Notes: generated by a model not told the origin, from the sequence alone. A DNA stretch of 38,518 nt from DYHD01 sp964411065 (GCA_964411065.1 CAYPJO010000011.1:1-38518); one strand, 5' to 3'; positions 7,281-15,815 are shown, counted from the stretch's first letter. A program made the numbers and translations.

Positions 7281-8603
7281 ATGCAAGATAAGATTCATAA
7301 ACTTTATGAGACTGTTGCATGCCATCTTTATCTTGGAGACGAAGATCTTTTTGTAGCAGAAAATGTCTATGATCCTGTAACTCTCTTCGGTATACTAACT
7401 CTTTTACTCGATGGTAAGGAGCTAATTTTTGGTGGCTACGGAAGCGGAAAGACGACTTCCTCTGAAAGGATGGCTTCACTCATTAAAGGACTTCCCCTTG
7501 AGTTCGTTCAAGCTACTACTATTCACGGACATCCTGAGCAGACAGAAGAGAAGATAAAAGCAGTCCTTGACCTTGGATCCCTTCAAAAAGAAGGTAAAGA
7601 GGTTGTTAGGTGGAAGATAATTCCTTATTCGCCTGTAGTCATTATAGATGAGATAAATCGTCTACCTGTGGGCAAACAAAACATGGTATTAAATGAGATT
7701 GATAGGAACATCTGGAGTTATAGGGGTGAAACTCTCATTTTTAAAAGTCCAAAAGCTTTCTTAGCTACAATTAATTATCATGACACTGGGACCACAAAGC
7801 TTATTCCACCCCTTTGTGACAGATTTGATGTAGCCGTTGAGACTGGTAACCTCCATCCTTTAAGAAAGCGGGCAATCAGACGGGGAGTGGATGATAATCT
7901 TCTTAGAGAGAGTTCATTGAGTAAGGAGATGATCAGTTTTATTCTATCCCATAATCTTACTGATGAAGCTGATGTCGTTACCAATTATATAGAAAAAATG
8001 TCCGAGGAGTTTAAAGAAGAAATCGAAAAAAGATTTCAAGATAAGGGTATTGATATAGATATCCCCAAAAAAGAAGAAATAACAGAGATAAAAAGAGAGA
8101 TAGGAGACATTAAAATATCTGAAGACGCTGAACTATTTCTCGATTACATTGGTCAGGAAGTTTACTGCCAGTATTCGACTGTAAAGGAATTTTCAAGGTG
8201 TCAAGGGTGTCACTATTGTAATTATATATGTTCAGATCTTTATAGCATATCTAACAGAGCTGAACAGAGCCTTATCAAATATTCAAAAGCTCTTGCATGG
8301 TTATTAAAAGAAAAAGAAGTAAACCTTGAACACTTGCTCGTTTTACTTCCCTATACCCTATGGCATAGAGTAAGCATTAGTGATAGAAAGTTGAGCGAAG
8401 TTAGGCAGATTGAAAAAAGGTCATCGGATAACTTCTATGCACTCATAGAGATAATATCTGAAGTAAGAAAAAGGATGGATGAACACAGAGATTATTTAAT
8501 GGAACTATATTTTGCTTTAAAAGAGAGTAATATTGTAAAGGTCAAAAAAGTCTCAGAAAGACAACATCATCCCATCTTTAAGGCATTTTTAAGAGGCATT
8601 TAA
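7281..8603 (+). CDS. MoxR-like AAA+ ATPase with an embedded ferredoxin-type cysteine motif
   Basis: A 440-residue AAA+ protein. Walker A is GGYGSGKT (51-58), Walker B VVIIDEINR (119-127), sensor 1 lies in FLATINYHDTG, and a candidate arginine finger in IPPLCDRFDV. The layout fits the MoxR/CbbQ/GvpN clade. Inside the C-terminal half is a cysteine group not usual for MoxR proteins: Cys296, then Cys307, Cys310, Cys313 and Cys317 (CQGCHYCNYIC). The last four have the CX2CX2CX3C spacing of a ferredoxin [4Fe-4S] site. The region before it (about 230-290) is charged and probably helical. The gene follows cbiF after 118 bases and overlaps the VWA gene by one base. MoxR/VWA pairs act as chaperone-like activators; the client here is unknown. 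Confidence 0.85.
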   Translation: MQDKIHKLYETVACHLYLGDEDLFVAENVYDPVTLFGILTLLLDGKELIFGGYGSGKTTSSERMASLIKGLPLEFVQATTIHGHPEQTEEKIKAVLDLGSLQKEGKEVVRWKIIPYSPVVIIDEINRLPVGKQNMVLNEIDRNIWSYRGETLIFKSPKAFLATINYHDTGTTKLIPPLCDRFDVAVETGNLHPLRKRAIRRGVDDNLLRESSLSKEMISFILSHNLTDEADVVTNYIEKMSEEFKEEIEKRFQDKGIDIDIPKKEEITEIKREIGDIKISEDAELFLDYIGQEVYCQYSTVKEFSRCQGCHYCNYICSDLYSISNRAEQSLIKYSKALAWLLKEKEVNLEHLLVLLPYTLWHRVSISDRKLSEVRQIEKRSSDNFYALIEIISEVRKRMDEHRDYLMELYFALKESNIVKVKKVSERQHHPIFKAFLRGI

Positions 8604-10132
8604 TGTTAGCAGAAGACTCCCTGATGGAGCTTTTCAAGAAAGCCCGTCAAGACCTTTTCTATCCACCTATTTATAAAGTTGAACTTGCTGATATAGATTT
8701 ATGCGAGATAGATTTTTCAGGAAGATGGAAAATTCTCATAAATAATAAGGTTCTGACTAATTTTACTACTGAAGCTCTTATTGGCATCTTTCATCATCAA
8801 CTAAATCACTGGGCAAAACACCCCTACGATGCTAAAACAATAATATTGGAAAATCATTATCTTGGTGATATCCCAAATAGAACTCAAATAAGAAACCTCT
8901 ACGACGATACAGTGGTAAATCTCGATCTGATAATCAATAAAGAATTAACTGAAATAGCCGAAGCATATAGATTAATCGAGCCTTGTAGTAAAGCTGATAG
9001 GGTTCTCAGGACTTTCTATAAAGAAATCACAGGGTTAGACTTTGGAGATTTTTCCTTGGAACCAGAATTTAGAGATAAAGTTAAGGCACTTTTTGAAATT
9101 GACTTTTTAAATACAAATCAAACTTTTCTTAAGCTAAATATTAGGAAGTTTGCATTAATAATGCGGGATTTAGTAGAAAAAGAAAAAACAATCCCTTTTG
9201 GTTCTTTTTCTCTCAGAGAGCTAAATCCACAAGATATAAGAAAATCTTTGAGAAATCTGGCAAGAGAACTCAGTCTTGTAGAATACTGTAAGATAGTAGA
9301 GGATGTTTTAAGAGAGATCTCAACAGGAATAAGCCACGGAGACAAGACAATAATAAAGGAGCTTCAAAGGGCTGATATAAAGTGGTATGAGATAAAAGCT
9401 TTGGATTACACAATTTACATTGAATCAATATATAAAGATGGTTCTCTTTATCCTAACGAGATAAAAGATTTCAATATAGAAGAGAGTATAGACCAATATA
9501 ACCCAGTTGAGAGTTACGGAATGTTAATCCCTGGCATAGCTAAAAAGTACACCTTTGAAGGTTTTGAGGGCAATGGTGACGCCATTCCTCCTGATGCAGT
9601 GATAATTATAGATTCTTCAGGGAGTATGATTCACCCAGAAATGAATCTCTCTTATGCAGTGCTATCTGCTTTCTGCCTTGCGAAGAATTACCTTGAAAAT
9701 GGCTCAAAAGTTGGCGTCATTAACTTTTCTGACAGAAACATAAACCTTCAACCAACCTACGAAAAGCAGAAGATTCTCGAGACCCTTATAACCTATCAGG
9801 GAGGTGGGACTACTTTACACACTGAGGACTTCCTGAATTACCTCCGTAAGGAAAATCTCATAGGCCGAAATGATATTGATTATATTTTAATAACCGATGC
9901 AGGTATTCATAACTTGGAAGAGTTGTTGAACAATTTCAGGAAGATGAGAGGAAGAATCACCATTTTGTGGATAAAATCTGGAGGATCCTTTACAGAGAAA
10001 TTTGAACTAATAAAACATACATTACCTACAGATGTTACTTTCGTTGAAATAGATAATGTGAGGGATATGGCAAAAATAGCTGTTGGTAAAGCCTTTAAGA
10101 AATATGCAGAATATTTTAAAGATATTATCTAA
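8603..10132 (+). CDS. Zincin-like / von Willebrand A domain protein, partner of the MoxR-like ATPase
   Basis: A 509-residue protein in two parts. The N-terminal region holds HQLNH (65-69) and, about 35 residues on, RNLYDDTVVNLDLI. This resembles the HExxH helix and the N-x-A-x-D-x-x-x-N segment of the predicted metallopeptidase/VWA-like family (COG3864/DUF2201 type), but the usual catalytic Glu is Gln. The C-terminal region is a VWA domain with MIDAS motif DSSGS (337-341), GGGTTLHTEDF and LITDAG. The start overlaps the ATPase stop by one base and the end overlaps the GXGXG gene. A metal-binding, possibly non-proteolytic adaptor recruited by the ATPase is the simplest reading. It is not close to CobT or NorD in its N-terminal part. 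Confidence 0.85.
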   Translation: MLAEDSLMELFKKARQDLFYPPIYKVELADIDLCEIDFSGRWKILINNKVLTNFTTEALIGIFHHQLNHWAKHPYDAKTIILENHYLGDIPNRTQIRNLYDDTVVNLDLIINKELTEIAEAYRLIEPCSKADRVLRTFYKEITGLDFGDFSLEPEFRDKVKALFEIDFLNTNQTFLKLNIRKFALIMRDLVEKEKTIPFGSFSLRELNPQDIRKSLRNLARELSLVEYCKIVEDVLREISTGISHGDKTIIKELQRADIKWYEIKALDYTIYIESIYKDGSLYPNEIKDFNIEESIDQYNPVESYGMLIPGIAKKYTFEGFEGNGDAIPPDAVIIIDSSGSMIHPEMNLSYAVLSAFCLAKNYLENGSKVGVINFSDRNINLQPTYEKQKILETLITYQGGGTTLHTEDFLNYLRKENLIGRNDIDYILITDAGIHNLEELLNNFRKMRGRITILWIKSGGSFTEKFELIKHTLPTDVTFVEIDNVRDMAKIAVGKAFKKYAEYFKDII

Positions 10133-10841
10133 AAATCCTGATCTTATTAGAATAAATGATTACAAAGAGAAAACTTCAAAGAAGATATATGAGAGTTCTC
10201 TTCAATATGATAGACTCCATGAGGTAGCTAAAGAATATTCTGACTTTGCGAAGGGCATTCCCCTCTGGAAGGTTGATCCTCATACCATTGAGCAGCACTT
10301 CTCTTTTGGGATAAAAACAATTCGGAATATCAGACTTACACTGAATGATGTAGAAAAGCTCTTTAATGAGCACCTCTGTAAATTTTTTGATGGAGGTTCT
10401 ATTGGCTTCTTCTTATCAGGAATGTATCACGAGATAATGAGAAACGATGACACCATAAAACTTAACCTAAAGGCCTTTAGAGTGAGTATTTCTGGTCTTG
10501 GTTACAGGCATCCTGCAGGTAAACTCGAAATTACAGGCGATAAGGCATACTATCTGGGAACTCAGATGCTGGGTGGGGAGATCCATGTTGCAGGAAATGC
10601 AGGCAATCATATAGGCGGAGAGATGAGGGGAGGTTTGATGGTAATTTACGGCAATGCAAGAAACTTTATAGGAGAGAGAATGGAAGGAGGCAAAATAATT
10701 GTCAAAGGCAACGCTTTAGATGCAATAGGCATCAAGATGCTTGGAGGAGAGATAATCATAGAAGGTAGCGCAGGTCACTGGATCGGAGCTGCTGCAAAAG
10801 GGGGTAAGATTACTATATCAAATTTTTGTTCTTTTGAATGA
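10104..10841 (+). CDS. GXGXG-repeat beta-helix protein (GltB C-terminal / FwdC-like fold)
   Basis: A 245-residue protein. I chose the ATG at 10104, giving a 29-base overlap with the VWA gene; an in-frame TTG at 10083 is also possible. Residues about 1-95 have no motif I know. Residues about 115-245 are successive turns such as GTQMLGGEIHVAGNAGNHIG, then GEMRGGLMVIYGNARNFIG, ERMEGGKIIVKGNALDAIG and KMLGGEIIIEGSAGHWIG, the right-handed GXGXG beta-helix found at the C-terminus of glutamate synthase large subunit and in the FwdC subunit of formylmethanofuran dehydrogenase. No catalytic residues are evident. The overlap ties it to the MoxR-VWA pair. Confidence 0.85.
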   Translation: MQNILKILSKNPDLIRINDYKEKTSKKIYESSLQYDRLHEVAKEYSDFAKGIPLWKVDPHTIEQHFSFGIKTIRNIRLTLNDVEKLFNEHLCKFFDGGSIGFFLSGMYHEIMRNDDTIKLNLKAFRVSISGLGYRHPAGKLEITGDKAYYLGTQMLGGEIHVAGNAGNHIGGEMRGGLMVIYGNARNFIGERMEGGKIIVKGNALDAIGIKMLGGEIIIEGSAGHWIGAAAKGGKITISNFCSFE

Positions 10842-11087
10842 AGGATGATTAAAGGTAGCAGCAAATAAAATTGCTTTAATTGATAATGAAAATATTTACT
10901 GTCACCTATTTCCCCCTCATTAGGGAAGAATATGAATTTAGATATAATGTAATCCATTAGAAATCTGTAGTATGAGGCTGTTTTGTAACAATAACATTGT
11001 GATAAAATAATGAGGCATTTAAAAAAGATTATAAATTATTTTAGGTATACTAAAGGTTCCCAACAGGGATTCAGATAAGATATATCG

Positions 11088-12164
11088 GTGAAAAAAGTTA
11101 GAGTTGAACTTGTAGACAGAAGCTATGACATCTTTATAGGCAGAGGTATATTATCAGAGATAGGAAAAGAGCTCCTACTGTTCAATTTCACTCCAAAAAT
11201 TGTAGTTATCAGCAATCCAACAGTTTTCAATATTTACGGTGCCAAAGTAGTTAACTCATTGAGGAATGCAAACTTTGAGACCATAAGTTTGCTTATACCT
11301 GATGGCGAGAGTTACAAAGACTACTTTTGGTCTTATCATATTTTAAGTGAGCTTTTAGCCCAAGGACTCGACAGGAATTCTTGTTTAGTTGCTCTTGGGG
11401 GTGGGGTTATTGGAGATATCACTGGTTTTGTGGCTTCCATCTACATGCGAGGGATAAGTTTCATTCAGATTCCTACAACTCTTTTGTCTCAGGTTGATAG
11501 TTCCGTAGGTGGTAAGACCGGAGTAAACCACCCCTTGGGCAAGAATATGATAGGAACTTTTTACCAGCCAAGGCTTGTCTGGATTGATGTCGAAACACTT
11601 AATACTTTACCTAAAAGAGAGTTTTTATGCGGAATGGCAGAGACAATCAAATATGGGATTATATGGGATGAAACGTTATTTAATTTTATTGAAGATAATA
11701 GGGATGATATTTTAGCCCTTTCACACTTTCATACTGAACATATAATCAAAAGTGCCTGCGAGATAAAAGCTAACATAGTTTCATTGGATGAAAGAGAGTC
11801 TGGGTTAAGATCGATATTAAATTTTGGCCATACCTTGGGTCATGCCATAGAAACAGAGACTAATTATAATCGTTTTTTGCATGGTGAGGCAGTTGCGATT
11901 GGCATGAGTTTTGAGGCAGGTCTTTCTGAAAAAATGGGTCTGCTTAATAGGACTGACCTTTTAAGAATAAAATCAGTAATAGATTCCTATGGCTTATATT
12001 CCAATCTGCCACAAGATATTGATATTAGACGCTTGATGAGACATATTAAGATCGATAAAAAGGTAAGCGGAGGAAATATAAAGTTTATACTCCCTGAAAG
12101 AATAGGAAAAGTAATAATTAAAGAGATAAGGATAAATGAATTGAAAGGGTATATGGAGCGATGA
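11088..12164 (+). CDS. aroB: 3-dehydroquinate synthase
   Basis: A 358-residue enzyme of the shikimate pathway, converting DAHP to 3-dehydroquinate with NAD and a metal. The NAD-binding block is VALGGGVIGDITGFVAS, the substrate loop QIPTTLLSQVDSSVGGKTGVNHPLGKN, and the metal ligands lie in CGMAETIKYG (Glu), LNFGHTLGHAIE (His) and RFLHGEAVAIGM (His). Start is GTG. The gene overlaps phoB by 4 bases (ATGA), which couples an aromatic biosynthesis gene to a regulator. Length is normal for the family. Confidence 0.97.
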   Translation: MKKVRVELVDRSYDIFIGRGILSEIGKELLLFNFTPKIVVISNPTVFNIYGAKVVNSLRNANFETISLLIPDGESYKDYFWSYHILSELLAQGLDRNSCLVALGGGVIGDITGFVASIYMRGISFIQIPTTLLSQVDSSVGGKTGVNHPLGKNMIGTFYQPRLVWIDVETLNTLPKREFLCGMAETIKYGIIWDETLFNFIEDNRDDILALSHFHTEHIIKSACEIKANIVSLDERESGLRSILNFGHTLGHAIETETNYNRFLHGEAVAIGMSFEAGLSEKMGLLNRTDLLRIKSVIDSYGLYSNLPQDIDIRRLMRHIKIDKKVSGGNIKFILPERIGKVIIKEIRINELKGYMER

Positions 12165-12868
12165 AGAAAATTCTTGTAATAGATGACGAGCCAGATATAG
12201 TTGAACTCGTCTCTTATAATCTTAAAAAAAGCGGTTTCGATGTTGATCATGCTCTGGATGGTGAAGTGGCTCTTAAGAAATTAAATAGCTTTAAATATGA
12301 TCTCGTTATCTTAGACCTGATGTTACCATCAATCGATGGCTTTCAACTTTGTAACTATATTAGAAATAATCCTAAACTATCTCGTTTACCAATCATAATG
12401 TTGACCGCAAGAAACGATGAGTTTGATAAAGTTCATGGACTCGAAATGGGAGCAGATGATTATATTACAAAACCCTTTAATCCTAAGGAACTCGTTGCGA
12501 GGGTTAAAGCTGTTATCAGAAGGGCTGAACCCAAGCCTATTACTGGTGACACACAAGATAATAAAGACCTTATATTAAAGATAAGGGATATTACTATCGA
12601 TAAGGAAAAGTATCTTGTTACTTTGAGAAATCAGGAAATAAAATTGAGCGCCACAGAATTCAAACTCCTTCTCTTTTTAGCGGAAAGACCTAAGAAAGTC
12701 TTTAACAGAGAACAACTCCTTGACGCTGTTTGGGGTAGTGAAATCTATATTGAACCACGAACGGTCGACGTCCATATAAGAAGGATTAGATCTAAGATTG
12801 AGCAAAATCCTGATGAACCTCAATATATAAAAACAATGAGAGGGATAGGCTATTTCTTTGATGCTTAA
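12161..12868 (+). CDS. phoB: PhoB/OmpR-family response regulator
   Basis: A 235-residue two-component regulator. The receiver domain (1-120) has the acidic pair Asp8-Asp9, phospho-acceptor Asp52 (VILDLMLP), the conserved Thr in IIMLTAR and the Lys in YITKPF. The C-terminal winged-helix domain ends with TVDVHIRRIRSKIEQNPDEPQYIKTMRGIGYFF, the classic OmpR/PhoB recognition region. It is followed after 8 bases by a PhoR-type kinase, so the pair is probably a functional two-component system. No pst or phoU genes are nearby, so a phosphate role rests on family similarity only. Confidence 0.94.
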   Translation: MKKILVIDDEPDIVELVSYNLKKSGFDVDHALDGEVALKKLNSFKYDLVILDLMLPSIDGFQLCNYIRNNPKLSRLPIIMLTARNDEFDKVHGLEMGADDYITKPFNPKELVARVKAVIRRAEPKPITGDTQDNKDLILKIRDITIDKEKYLVTLRNQEIKLSATEFKLLLFLAERPKKVFNREQLLDAVWGSEIYIEPRTVDVHIRRIRSKIEQNPDEPQYIKTMRGIGYFFDA

Positions 12869-12876
12869 ATAACGGT

Positions 12877-14133
12877 GTGCTTTACGAATACATTGTCATC
12901 ATTATCCTTTCTATTATAATTTTCTATTTTCTCTATAGAGATCATAGAATATCTTTACACGTTCAGGAGATAAAAAACTTTCTCCGTGAACTACCAGTCA
13001 ATAATTTCAACAGGATACTTTACTTAAAAACCAGAACTTATCTTGATGAAATAATTCATGAACTCAATTATCTTTTAGAAATAATTAAAGGAAAACTTAA
13101 GGCTGCAAATGAAGAAAGAGAGAGGATGGAGGCAATTTTAAGGGGTATGATCGATGGTATCCTCATTGTTGATGCCTCTGGTAAAATTTTACTTGCTAAT
13201 AGACCCTTTAGAAAGATCTTTAATGTTGATAAGAGCATTGAAAATAAGCAGTTTTTCGAAGTTATAAGAAATATGCATTTAATAGACATTTTTAGGAGGG
13301 CTTTGCAGACCTCAGAGATTGTTACAGAAGAGATTATGGTTTCAAAGACTGAAAGAGATGTATATCTTGTAGCCACAGGGGTTCCAGTTTATTCAGAGGG
13401 TTCTGTATCAGGCATTGTACTAACCCTTCATGATATAACAAGATTAAAACAGCTTGAACGAATTAGGACAGACTTCGTTGCAAATGTCTCTCATGAGATA
13501 AAGACACCTTTAACAGCAATAATCGGTTATGCTGAGACATTACTGGAAGGAGCTCTTGAAGATAGAGAAAATGCTGTGAAGTTTTTAGAGATGATCAGAA
13601 ATCATAGTCAAAGGCTGAACAGTCTTGTTGACGACCTTCTCACCCTATCGAGGATCGAATTAGGTGATATAAAAGTAGAGAAAACTTTAATTGATCACCA
13701 TGAGGTAATTGATACAGTCATCGCCACTTTTAAAGAGAGAGCTCAAAAAAAGGGCCTATATTTGAAGAAGATAGTAAATGACAGAGCATCCATATTAGCA
13801 GACAAAGACAGGCTTATACAGATTTTACTTAATCTTGTTGATAATGCTATAAAATTTACTGAAAAAGGTGGCGTGACAATAGGTATCACAACCTCTGAAA
13901 ATGAGACTATAATCTTTGTTGAAGATACAGGCATTGGAATCCCATCTTCACATTTGAGCCGTATAGGAGAGAGATTTTATCGCGTAGATAAAGCTCGTTC
14001 AAGAGAATTAGGTGGTACTGGATTAGGTCTTGCAATTGTGAAACATTTAGTTAGAGCTCATGGCTGGGATATGAAGATTGAGAGTATTCATGAAAAGGGA
14101 ACAAAAGTGAGTATTCTAATTAGGGATAGTTAA
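12877..14133 (+). CDS. phoR: PhoR-type sensor histidine kinase
   Basis: A 418-residue kinase starting with GTG. It has one N-terminal membrane segment (about 4-20), no periplasmic sensing domain, a PAS domain (about 80-190: MIDGILIVDASGKILLANRPF), a HisKA domain with phospho-accepting His206 (FVANVSHEIKTPLTAIIGY), and an HATPase domain with the N box (LINLVDNAIKF-like LLNLVDNAIKF), G1 VEDTGIGIP and G2 GGTGLGLAIVKHL. It should phosphorylate the adjacent response regulator. The lack of an extracytoplasmic domain suggests sensing through the membrane, PAS domain or partner proteins, as for E. coli PhoR. Confidence 0.94.
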   Translation: MLYEYIVIIILSIIIFYFLYRDHRISLHVQEIKNFLRELPVNNFNRILYLKTRTYLDEIIHELNYLLEIIKGKLKAANEERERMEAILRGMIDGILIVDASGKILLANRPFRKIFNVDKSIENKQFFEVIRNMHLIDIFRRALQTSEIVTEEIMVSKTERDVYLVATGVPVYSEGSVSGIVLTLHDITRLKQLERIRTDFVANVSHEIKTPLTAIIGYAETLLEGALEDRENAVKFLEMIRNHSQRLNSLVDDLLTLSRIELGDIKVEKTLIDHHEVIDTVIATFKERAQKKGLYLKKIVNDRASILADKDRLIQILLNLVDNAIKFTEKGGVTIGITTSENETIIFVEDTGIGIPSSHLSRIGERFYRVDKARSRELGGTGLGLAIVKHLVRAHGWDMKIESIHEKGTKVSILIRDS

Positions 14134-14233
14134 TATAGCTTGCTATTGTCTCTAAATGCCAATTTTTATTAATTACTAATCTGATAAGCATTAGCTACTG
14201 AGCGGGGTTTATTAAGGATAAATATCAACGTAT

Positions 14234-14845
14234 ATGGAAATTCTCAACATTTTCTTACTCACCTTTATCCCTCTATTTGTTGCCCTTGATGCGCCAGGTA
14301 TCTTGCCTATTTACATTTCTCTTGTTGAAGGAATTCCTGAAAAGGAAAAAAAGAGAATTGCCAGACAGTCAGTCATAACTGCTTTTTTTGTAACCATCTC
14401 ATTTTTATTTCTCGGAAATGTATTTTTCTCAATTCTTGCAATAGCACTGGAAGATTTCATGATAGCAGGAGGTATCCTTTTGCTAATTTTATCAATATCA
14501 GAGATCTTAAGAGTAAGAGAAAAAGAGTTTGTTCTTAGTGATACATTAGGGGTTGTCCCTATAGGGACACCTCTTTTAGCAGGTCCAGCTACTTTAACTA
14601 CTTCAATTATACTTGCTGGAACCTATGGTTACTTTATAGTTATTTTTTCTCTTTTTCTTAATCTCTTAATTGCTTGGATAATGATAGAAAAAGCTCAAAG
14701 TTTAGTAAAGATTTTTGGGATTCATGGCATTAAGGCATTTGCTAAAGTTATGGCATTACTATTAAGTGCGATAGCAATAAGCTTGATTAAAAGGGGTTTA
14801 GTGAAAATTTTAAATTTGGGATCGTTAGCAGATTTTATGGGTTAA
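14234..14845 (+). CDS. MarC/SNARE-type integral membrane protein
   Basis: A 203-residue, very hydrophobic protein with about six membrane helices. It begins with ILNIFLLTFIPLFVALDAPGILPIYISL, the conserved opening of the MarC family, and has VVPIGTPLLAGPATLTTSIIL, the most conserved motif of the family. The function of MarC proteins is not established; the early link to multiple antibiotic resistance has not held up in E. coli. It lies 100 bases after phoR and may be read from its own promoter. Confidence 0.92.
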   Translation: MEILNIFLLTFIPLFVALDAPGILPIYISLVEGIPEKEKKRIARQSVITAFFVTISFLFLGNVFFSILAIALEDFMIAGGILLLILSISEILRVREKEFVLSDTLGVVPIGTPLLAGPATLTTSIILAGTYGYFIVIFSLFLNLLIAWIMIEKAQSLVKIFGIHGIKAFAKVMALLLSAIAISLIKRGLVKILNLGSLADFMG

Positions 14846-14912
14846 AAGCTAAGTATCAAAAAATTATATGACAGAATAATTTAAAGGGAAAGTCCAAAGT
14901 CTACAAAAATAT

Positions 14913-14940
14913 GTGTAGATTGCTTTGAGCAATCCCTACA
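14913..14940. repeat. REP-like palindrome
   Basis: TGTAGATTGCT and AGCAATCCCTACA form an interrupted inverted repeat: TGTAG pairs with CTACA and TTGCT with AGCAA around a TTG loop. It has the look of the intergenic palindromes with a TGTAGG...CCTACA end that are dispersed in many genomes. Only one copy is in this window. Confidence 0.4.
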
Positions 14941-15073
14941 GAGAAGATTTGAAGGTGTTAAAATGGTTTCTTTCTGGGGTTTAGTATAATTTTATAGAAA
15001 CAAAAATTGTTACCAAGTGAATATACTTCTAAACCATAATGACACAAATTCTAAAACGAGAAAATAAGAGTTT

Positions 15074-15214
15074 ATGGAGGATATTAGTAAAAGATTCAGC
15101 AAAAGAGCCAATAAATATAAAGTTGAGTCACCCGCTGAGTATCTTGAAGTTGAAGAAACTACAAGACTTTCATTTTTTATCTTAGCATCTATAACTGTAG
15201 CGCTCCATTTTTGA
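15074..15214 (+). CDS. Small open frame, possible relic of a type I secretion adaptor
   Basis: A 46-residue frame from ATG to TGA. Residues 1-30 are charged and 31-46 are hydrophobic (LSFFILASITVALHF). The segment ESPAEYLEVEETTRL, placed just before a membrane helix, resembles the cytoplasmic N-terminus of HlyD/PrtE-type adaptors (typically LPAALEVQETPP before the anchor). Nothing after the stop continues such a protein in any frame. The ribosome site is weak. It may be a decayed fragment, a tiny membrane protein, or chance. Confidence 0.25.
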   Translation: MEDISKRFSKRANKYKVESPAEYLEVEETTRLSFFILASITVALHF

Positions 15215-15362
15215 AGATCAAATTTCTATCTTCTTTGCAAATAAGTTAGACAACTAGTAAAATTAGAGTTAAATAATCGGTATAAAGGGAAATCTTAATA
15301 AAAGAGGGATTAAAAAGAGTGAGTATATAGAGATAGAGATTTTTAACAATTAAGGAGAGAAT

Positions 15363-15815
15363 ATGTATTTAGAGGTAGTTGATGCTGAGAAATGTGTAGG
15401 CTGTCAGTGTTGTATGTTTGCATGTAGTAGGGTGCATAAAGATACAGGACTGTCTAAAACTTGTATCAGTGTGAGGTCTGCAGGAGGAATGCAGAGGGGT
15501 TTCCTCGTTACAACTTGTATTGCCTGTGAAGACCCTCCTTGTGCAAGAGCCTGTCCTGAAGATGCACTCCTTGTTAGAAAGATGGGCGGGGTTATCCTAA
15601 AAAAAGAGAAATGTATTGGCTGCGGAGCCTGTAGGCGAGCTTGTATAATTAATGCCGTCTTTTGGGACGAGGAAAATAACAAGCCCCTAATATGTTTTTA
15701 TTGTGGGTATTGTGCAAAATATTGTCACTATGGGGTGATTGAACTTAGGAAAACAGAAAAAGAGGTTCAGAAGAAATTGGAGGCTGAAAATGGAAAAGCA
15801 TTCTTACCTGAATAA
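15363..15815 (+). CDS. Four-cluster polyferredoxin, electron-transfer subunit of aldehyde oxidoreductase
   Basis: A 150-residue protein with sixteen cysteines in four [4Fe-4S] motifs: CVGCQCCMFAC (11-21), CIACEDPPCARAC, CIGCGACRRAC and CFYCGYCAKYC. The layout is that of HycB/DMSO-reductase beta-like subunits and of AorA, the small subunit of the tungsten aldehyde oxidoreductase of Aromatoleum. The gene has a good ribosome site (AAGGAGAG) and overlaps the catalytic-subunit gene by 26 bases, so it is very likely its direct electron partner. The C-terminal 25 residues are charged and lie outside the Fe-S fold. Confidence 0.92.
   Translation: MYLEVVDAEKCVGCQCCMFACSRVHKDTGLSKTCISVRSAGGMQRGFLVTTCIACEDPPCARACPEDALLVRKMGGVILKKEKCIGCGACRRACIINAVFWDEENNKPLICFYCGYCAKYCHYGVIELRKTEKEVQKKLEAENGKAFLPE

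Larger units (their letters stand above)
14846..15362. other. 517-base largely non-coding gap
   Basis: The gap holds a palindromic element (14913-14940), a 46-codon open frame (15074-15214), and a purine-rich stretch just before the ferredoxin-like gene ending in AAGGAGAG, its ribosome site. I saw no tRNA, riboswitch or sigma-54 (GG-N10-GC) element. Confidence 0.6.

Noticed and set aside
7281..10132. Reading the ATPase and VWA genes as the cobaltochelatase subunits CobS and CobT because corrin genes are adjacent.
   Set aside because: The VWA protein has a zincin-like N-terminus and the ATPase a ferredoxin motif, neither of which fits CobT or CobS; there is no cobN, and the cbi genes suggest the early-cobalt route.
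14897..14910. The 14-mer AAGTCTACAAAAAT occurs here and again at 37451-37464.
   Set aside because: In an AT-rich window of this size a handful of exact 14-mer matches is expected by chance, and the flanks do not match.
15212..15214. The TGA ending the small open frame as a second selenocysteine codon.
   Set aside because: Only nine codons follow before the next stop, no SECIS-like hairpin is apparent, and the peptide context has no redox motif.
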